In this document: positions 14,950 to 18,568 of the stretch, piece after piece
Numbering within the stretch: position 1 is the stretch's first letter
Layout: each line of letters begins with the position of its first letter
Assembly: GCA_964637655.1 (NCBI GenBank)
Contig: CAZWUZ010000035.1
Coordinates: 1 to 18,568, forward strand
Direction of reading: 5' to 3'
DNA: 18,568 nt
Origin: CAZWUZ01 sp964637655 [NCBI: uncultured bacterium]
GTDB taxonomy: Bacteria > DAOPZR01
Position numbers and translations under genes: made by a program
The notes under the pieces: model-generated
What the model saw: the letters and a program-made list of their open reading frames with translations, nothing else
Told to the model about the DNA's origin: nothing
The model's database searches: none

Positions 14950-15795
14950 TCAGCCGCCTCCCACGAACCCGACGATTTCGAGCGTGTTGTCATCCTGCAG
15001 CATGGTTGCCGGCCATGCATCACGCATGAGGATGGAACCGTTGTATTCGACCACCACCCGCTCGCTGCGATACCCGCGCGCGGTGAGCAGGTGCGCCAGC
15101 GTGCAGCCGGCGGGTACTGTTTGCGGTTTGCCGTTGATGGTGACCCGTACCGGGGCCGGGCCGGCGGCGATGATGCCGTTGAGTTGCCGCACCGCCGCGG
15201 CAATGTCGGGCGCCTGCGCCACCGCGCGGATGACCGCAAGCAGGCGCGCCCCCTGCGCGACAAGGGCGCCGGCATTGCCGGCATCGATACCGCCGATAAA
15301 AACCGCCGGCATCTCCGCCGCCGCCAGCACTTCGGGCACGGCTTCACTGCCGATATGGTAGTCCTTGGCCTTCGTCGGAAAGAGTGGCCCATAGGCGGCA
15401 TAATCAATGGCCATACGCTGCGCGGCGCGGAAGAGGTCGGGCGAATGGGTGGAAAGCCCGATGATGCGGTCGCCCACAATCGACCGCACCTGTGCAAGTG
15501 TGGTCGCGGCGAGGTCCTCCTGCCCGAGGTGTACTCCGTCAGCATCCACCGCGACCGCCAGTTCCGGGTCGTCATTGATGATGCAGCATACCCCGCGCGC
15601 GCGGCAGAGTTCGCGCGCCGTACGCGCGTAGGCGAGATACTCCGCACGCGGCATGGACTTTTCCCGGAGTTGCAGGACAGTGATGCCGCCGTCGAGCGCC
15701 TGCCGCACCACTTCCAGCGGCGGCAGGTCAGCGCGGTACTCGCTGCTCCAGACGAAGTAGACACCATGGTCAGGAAGCGGGATATGGTCAGACAT
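14950..15795 (-). CDS. thiE: ThiE-ThiS fusion: thiamine phosphate synthase with C-terminal sulfur-carrier domain
   Basis: 281 aa. The ATG at 15795 is chosen because upstream in-frame codons run through the riboswitch. Residues 1-~210 are ThiE, which joins HMP-PP and thiazole phosphate: QLREKSMP (42-49), [42 protein letters not shown] and [12 protein letters not shown]. Residues ~216-281 are a complete ThiS ubiquitin-like domain: [34 protein letters not shown] and the end [12 protein letters not shown], with the free C-terminal Gly-Gly needed for adenylation by ThiF and thiocarboxylate formation. There is no stop or start between the two parts, and ThiS is not found separately in the window. 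The Shine-Dalgarno sequence is weak. Expression is under the TPP riboswitch upstream. Confidence 0.93.
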   Translation of the reverse strand: MSDHIPLPDHGVYFVWSSEYRADLPPLEVVRQALDGGITVLQLREKSMPRAEYLAYARTARELCRARGVCCIINDDPELAVAVDADGVHLGQEDLAATTLAQVRSIVGDRIIGLSTHSPDLFRAAQRMAIDYAAYGPLFPTKAKDYHIGSEAVPEVLAAAEMPAVFIGGIDAGNAGALVAQGARLLAVIRAVAQAPDIAAAVRQLNGIIAAGPAPVRVTINGKPQTVPAGCTLAHLLTARGYRSERVVVEYNGSILMRDAWPATMLQDDNTLEIVGFVGGG

Positions 15796-15801
15796 GGCGT
15801 G

Positions 15802-15868
15802 CTCGCTGCGGACGGGAAAAGAAGAGCCGTAATCCCGCCCTGATGGAATTACGGTGCATGGCAACCGT
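15802..15868 (-). promoter_or_regulatory. Expression platform of the TPP riboswitch
   Basis: Between the aptamer and the thiES start there are three overlapping hairpins on the minus strand: ACGGT/ACCGT (15868-15851), CCGTAAT/ATTACGG (15854-15827), and GGGCGGGA/TCCCGTCC (one G-U pair) ending about 15 bases before the ATG. Neighbouring hairpins share bases, so they exclude each other, as in a switching chain. No hairpin is followed by a T-tract, so control of translation initiation seems likelier than termination. Confidence 0.5.
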
Positions 15869-15869
15869 T

Positions 15870-15950
15870 CCTTCCCTTCGCCGGCATGACCCGGATCAGG
15901 TTCGATGGGTATGATCTCAGCCCCGCATCCGGGGCACCCCGCGGCGGTAT
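15870..15950 (-). promoter_or_regulatory. TPP (THI-box) riboswitch aptamer
   Basis: On the minus strand the conserved THI-box elements occur in order: GGGGTGCCCC, a P3 stem GCCCC/GGGGC (15935-15920), CTGAGA (15920-15915), ATACCC, GAACCTGAT (15903-15895), CCGGGTCATGCCGG and GCGAAGGGA (15881-15873). This binds thiamine pyrophosphate and lowers expression of the downstream thi genes. It lies 75 bases upstream of the thiES start. Confidence 0.95.
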
Positions 15951-15971
15951 CCGCCGTCAGATTGTGGACGC

Positions 15972-16000
15972 ACAATAGCATCGTCCATCTGTTCCGTCAA
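15972..16000 (-). promoter_or_regulatory. Promoter of the thiamine/purine operon
   Basis: On the minus strand TTGACG (16000-15995), a 17-bp spacer and TATTGT (15977-15972), with TGC directly before the -10 (extended -10). Transcription would start near 15965, about 20-30 bases before the riboswitch core. No other promoter of comparable quality was noticed inside the operon. Confidence 0.7.
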
Positions 16001-16133
16001 ACGGGCAACCGCAAAAGCGCAACGCAGGCGCACGCGAAGCGTTTTTTGCCTTACCACAAACCGCCGGTATCATGCACTACATTCCCACTGACCCCTCCGG
16101 CGCTTGCCTGATCCCCGATATTCTTACCACAGA

Positions 16134-16154
16134 AAATGGGGACTGTCCCCATTT
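16134..16154. repeat. ATGGGGA-CTG-TCCCCAT palindrome
   Basis: Perfect 9-bp arms AAATGGGGA / TCCCCATTT around CTG, followed by ATTTTA. It is a near copy of the hairpin at 8198-8214 and resembles short REP-like palindromes. It lies just upstream of a -10 box and could end transcription entering from either side. Confidence 0.7.
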
Positions 16155-16160
16155 ATTTTA

Positions 16161-16169
16161 TGCTATACT
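16161..16169 (+). promoter_or_regulatory. Extended -10 promoter, probably leaderless, for the FlgD-like-tail gene
   Basis: TGCTATACT: a TGn extension directly before TATACT (16164-16169). No good -35 is visible (GACTGT at 17-bp spacing). Five bases separate the -10 from the ATG at 16175, so transcription should begin at the start codon. No Shine-Dalgarno sequence is present. Confidence 0.5.
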
Positions 16170-16174
16170 ACGGT

Positions 16175-17170
16175 ATGCGCTGCTCACTGCTGGTGATTGC
16201 CTGCCTGATATGTGCTGCGCCTGCTGCCGCGGGTCTGCTCGACGACCGTTATGCCAATGCCGTGACTGACGCCCGTACCATCCTCCCCACCGAGATGCAG
16301 GTGACACTATTGACCATGGACGCAGGCACTCCCGCGCTGCAGTGGCGCTACGACAGCGGCGAAACCTACACCCTCATGGTCGCCTACACGAAGTATCCCG
16401 GTTCGTTCAGCGGCAGCGTCGGGGATACCATGATCCTGCGCTGGGGGAAGACCTGGGTGACAGCAGCCCCGCAGATGGAGCAGTTCCTGCGCACTGCCGA
16501 CCTCGCCCCGGCTGAGCGCAATACGCGGCTCTGCCAGCTGCTCGGGCTGCCTGCCACTCCCGCCTACCAGGCACTGGTCTTCATGTGGGTGCGCCCGCAG
16601 GACATGTTCCGCCCCGCCTACGATTCCAGTGTGCTTGCCGCTGCCATCGTCGACACCTTTCCCGCGGGGACGGACACGCCGTACATCGCCTGGTTTACCG
16701 GCTATGAGACGGCTGCCTACAATGGCGCGACGAAGTACCCGTGGACACGACTCGGCTACACCTACGATTGGGGGAGCACGTCGTTTCCGCCGGCCGGGTT
16801 GAGCGAGTTCGTCGTCACCGACAGTGCCATCGTCCGCATTGCGGCCGTGGTGTACGACTATGCGTATGGCATGACCGGAAGCAATGACGGGGTGTTTGTC
16901 TATCCCAACCCGTATGTGCCGGACGACGGGAATGCCGCCACCGGCACCGCCGCATCCGGCCTGTACTTCGACAATCTCATGCCCGCCTCGCGCCTCGTTA
17001 TCTACACGCTTGACGGAAGGCAGGTGCGCACGCTGCAGAACGGCAACACGCTGCGCCTGCAATGGGACGGCCGTGATGACGACGGGCGCGAACTGGCCAG
17101 CGGCGTCTACCTGTACACCGTCAGTGGTGTCTACGGTACGCACAGCGCGCGCTTCGTCATCATCCGCTGA
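16175..17170 (+). CDS. Secreted protein of unknown function with FlgD/T9SS-like C-terminal domain
   Basis: 331 aa from the ATG at 16175, chosen because it opens a clean Sec signal (MRCSLLVIACLICAAPAAAG); an in-frame ATG at 16136 lies inside the palindrome and would precede the -10 box. Residues ~20-235 form a domain I do not recognise, rich in Trp and Tyr (TPALQWRYDSGETYTLMVAY, YIAWFTGYETAAYNGATKYP). From about 239 there is a typical FlgD-Ig-like/T9SS-sorting-like domain: VFVYPNPYVPDDG, GLYFDNLMPASRLVIYTLDG, RQVRTLQNG, LQWDGRDDDGRELASGVYLY and a basic end RFVIIR. Such tails occur on exported proteins of several candidate phyla and often serve as a sorting or surface-attachment signal. The TGATG junction couples it to the methyltransferase gene. 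Confidence 0.82.
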   Translation: MRCSLLVIACLICAAPAAAGLLDDRYANAVTDARTILPTEMQVTLLTMDAGTPALQWRYDSGETYTLMVAYTKYPGSFSGSVGDTMILRWGKTWVTAAPQMEQFLRTADLAPAERNTRLCQLLGLPATPAYQALVFMWVRPQDMFRPAYDSSVLAAAIVDTFPAGTDTPYIAWFTGYETAAYNGATKYPWTRLGYTYDWGSTSFPPAGLSEFVVTDSAIVRIAAVVYDYAYGMTGSNDGVFVYPNPYVPDDGNAATGTAASGLYFDNLMPASRLVIYTLDGRQVRTLQNGNTLRLQWDGRDDDGRELASGVYLYTVSGVYGTHSARFVIIR

Positions 17171-17910
17171 TGGATCTCTCGCAGCCGTTCCCCGCGGAGC
17201 GCTACCGCAGCGAAATCGTGCCACAACTGCGCATGAACCCGCTGGCAGATGACCTTGCTGCGTTTACCGGGCTTGCCCCGGAAGAGATCACCCGCCGCAG
17301 CCGCAACGCGGAAGCCGACCTGATGCGCGAATGGTGCACTGCCCCGCCGGTACTGACCGACACCGCGGTGCGCGACGTCTACCGCCGCTGCACCACCGGC
17401 TACCTGTTTCACTGGGCGTATGCCGACCGCTACCGCTACACCAAATACCATCATATCCGTCCCTTGCTGCGCGGCAGGACGCTGCTCGATTACGGCACTG
17501 CTTCGGGGTGCATGGCGCTCTTTGCCAGCCGCCTCGACGGTTTCGCGGTTACCGCCGCTGACATCGACACCCCGTACTTCCGCTTCGCGCAGTTCCGTTT
17601 CGCGAAATATGGCGGTGTGACTGCACTCGATACGGAGCAGGAACAGGTGCCGCCAGGTGCGTTCGATGCGGTGCTGCTGCTCGATGTGCTCGAACATGTC
17701 GTCGACTGGCGCACGGTGCTCGATACCTGCCTGCAGGCGCTCGCCCCCGGCGGCCGTCTCATTCTCGATGTCGCGCTCAACACCTATGACGGCGGCGCCC
17801 TGCATATCTGCGACCGCACGGGACTTGATGCTGCCACGCTGCAGGCACATCGCGAACTGCGCGGCCGGCGCGAAACGTGGCGCGAAGGTCCGCTCGCCAT
17901 CTGGGAATGA
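17170..17910 (+). CDS. Class I SAM-dependent methyltransferase
   Basis: 246 aa. The start ATG shares one base with the upstream stop (TGATG). The N-terminal ~85 residues are helical (PLADDLAAFTGLAPEEITRR; YLFHWAYADRYRYTKYHHI). The Rossmann core starts with motif I LLDYGTASGCMALFASR (from ~106), in which the usual GxGxG is GTASG, followed by the acidic strand VTAADID, motif post-II FDAVLLLDVLEHVVDW (~163-178) and LAPGGRLILDVAL. This is the pattern of small-molecule or O-methyltransferases of the Methyltransf_11/23 type; the substrate cannot be read from sequence. It ends with an ATGA overlap into the helicase gene, so the three genes are probably one transcript. No functional link between them is evident. 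Confidence 0.85.
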   Translation: MDLSQPFPAERYRSEIVPQLRMNPLADDLAAFTGLAPEEITRRSRNAEADLMREWCTAPPVLTDTAVRDVYRRCTTGYLFHWAYADRYRYTKYHHIRPLLRGRTLLDYGTASGCMALFASRLDGFAVTAADIDTPYFRFAQFRFAKYGGVTALDTEQEQVPPGAFDAVLLLDVLEHVVDWRTVLDTCLQALAPGGRLILDVALNTYDGGALHICDRTGLDAATLQAHRELRGRRETWREGPLAIWE

Positions 17911-18568
17911 GTACCGACAGCCCGTTTCCGCCGCTGCGCTTTGCCGGCACGCTGCGCCCGTCGCAGGCGGATGCGCTGGCTGCTGCGCAGCGGGCGCTCG
18001 CTGCCGGAGAACGCCGCCTGCATATCGTCGCCCCGCCCGGGTCGGGCAAGACCGTGCTCGGTCTCTATCTCTGGGCCGAAGTCATGCGCACCCGCGCCCT
18101 CGTCCTGTCGCCCAATACCGCCATCCAGAGCCAGTGGCGCGACCGGGTTGCACTCTTTGCCGAGGACGCGGAGAGCGGGGACCTGGTTGCGGACAGGCCC
18201 GGACAGAGCGCGTGGCTCACCACCCTCACCTATCAGAGCGTCACCCTTCCGGCCACCGGCAGCGCTGATCTCGATAGCAGTGCGCGGGACCGGTGGCTCG
18301 AGACCCTCGTCGCGGAAGGAGAGGCGCGCGATCCGCAGGAAGCGGAAATCTGGCTGCGCGACCTGGCGACGCACAATCCCGATTACTATGCGCAGCGGCT
18401 CGCGACCTACCGCAAGCAGGTACGTGACACAACCGCCCTGCAGGGCGATGCGCTGGCGGTGCTGCACGCCTCCGCGCAACAGACGCTGGCGGCATTGCAG
18501 CGCGACGGCATCGGGTTGATCATCCTCGATGAATGTCATCATCTGCTCGGGCATTGGGGACGCGTGCT
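17907..18568 (+). CDS. SF2 DEAD/DEAH-type helicase, N-terminal part (3' truncated)
   Basis: 220 codons are visible and the frame runs off the end. The ATG overlaps the methyltransferase stop (ATGA). A Q-like element LRPSQADALAAAQRAL (residues ~16-31) precedes Walker A VAPPGSGKTVLGLYLW (Gly45-Thr49). Motif Ia is LVLSPNTAIQSQWRDRVALF, the segment TTLTYQSVT follows, and Walker B is LIILDECHHLLG (Asp208-Glu209-Cys210-His211). About 160 residues separate motifs I and II, longer than the ~100 common in SF2 enzymes. The extra stretch (~115-185) is charged and helical (RWLETLVAEGEARDPQEAEI, HNPDYYAQRLATYRKQVRD). It is a DNA or RNA translocase with unknown target. Confidence 0.88.
   Translation, partial: MSTDSPFPPLRFAGTLRPSQADALAAAQRALAAGERRLHIVAPPGSGKTVLGLYLWAEVMRTRALVLSPNTAIQSQWRDRVALFAEDAESGDLVADRPGQSAWLTTLTYQSVTLPATGSADLDSSARDRWLETLVAEGEARDPQEAEIWLRDLATHNPDYYAQRLATYRKQVRDTTALQGDALAVLHASAQQTLAALQRDGIGLIILDECHHLLGHWGRV

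Noticed and set aside
14538-15767. Single 409-codon frame across thiES and the first half of thiG
   Set aside because: Its first two thirds read thiES in the wrong frame; only the end coincides with the real thiG frame, stopping at the amber codon.
16021-16047. AACGC/GCGTT hairpin followed by six Ts as a plus-strand terminator
   Set aside because: The stem is only 5 bp with a 13-base loop, and there is no plus-strand gene upstream for it to terminate.
15905-16111. 68-codon plus-strand ORF
   Set aside because: It overlaps the TPP aptamer and the thi promoter, has no ribosome-binding site and no recognisable product.
1-18568. CRISPR array, tRNA or rRNA genes
   Set aside because: No regularly spaced repeat array, tRNA cloverleaf with a T-loop GTTCGAATC-like core, or rRNA segment was seen on either strand.

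Overview
This is a compact, GC-rich bacterial segment in which most neighbouring genes overlap by four bases (ATGA or GTGA). It looks Gram-negative: there is a Sec/SPII lipoprotein and a secreted protein with a FlgD/T9SS-like C-terminal beta domain. ThiH, the oxygen-sensitive tyrosine lyase used in place of ThiO, suggests an anaerobe. A NHLM-type ABC pair, a FlgD-like tail protein and leaderless-looking promoters fit an uncultured lineage such as the PVC superphylum, Elusimicrobiota or a neighbouring candidate phylum, but the phylum cannot be fixed from this sequence.

Layout. Bases 1-3834 (+) hold the end of one NHLM-type peptide-exporter ABC gene, a complete second one (974 aa) and a small lipoprotein. 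Bases 3879-8182 (+) are an operon of an orphan GspF-like membrane protein, a MoxR AAA+ ATPase, a DUF58 protein and a membrane protein with a DUF4129-like tail but no transglutaminase core; it ends in an intrinsic-terminator-like hairpin. Bases 8294-9604 (-) form an accessory patch: a 37-aa secreted Cys-rich peptide, one or two further Cys-rich ORFs in overlapping frames, and a stand-alone LytS-type 5TM protein whose tail is also Cys-rich. A perfect 30-bp inverted repeat flanks the 5TM gene.

Bases 9758-16000 (-) are a thiamine/purine operon. A sigma70-like promoter and a TPP riboswitch lead into a thiE-thiS fusion, thiG (broken by an in-frame TAG), thiH, thiF, thiC, purE and purC. ThiC and PurE both draw on aminoimidazole ribotide (AIR), so the operon groups the two consumers of one branch-point metabolite. 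Bases 16164-18568 (+) encode a secreted FlgD-like-tail protein, a class I methyltransferase and the start of an SF2 helicase, all overlapping.

The points most worth following are the amber codon in an otherwise intact thiG, the ThiE-ThiS fusion, TPP control reaching purE-purC, the inverted-repeat-bounded 5TM gene, the shared CCC-type cysteine tails, and two promoters placed so that transcription would start on the ATG. No tRNA, rRNA, CRISPR array or transposase gene was seen.
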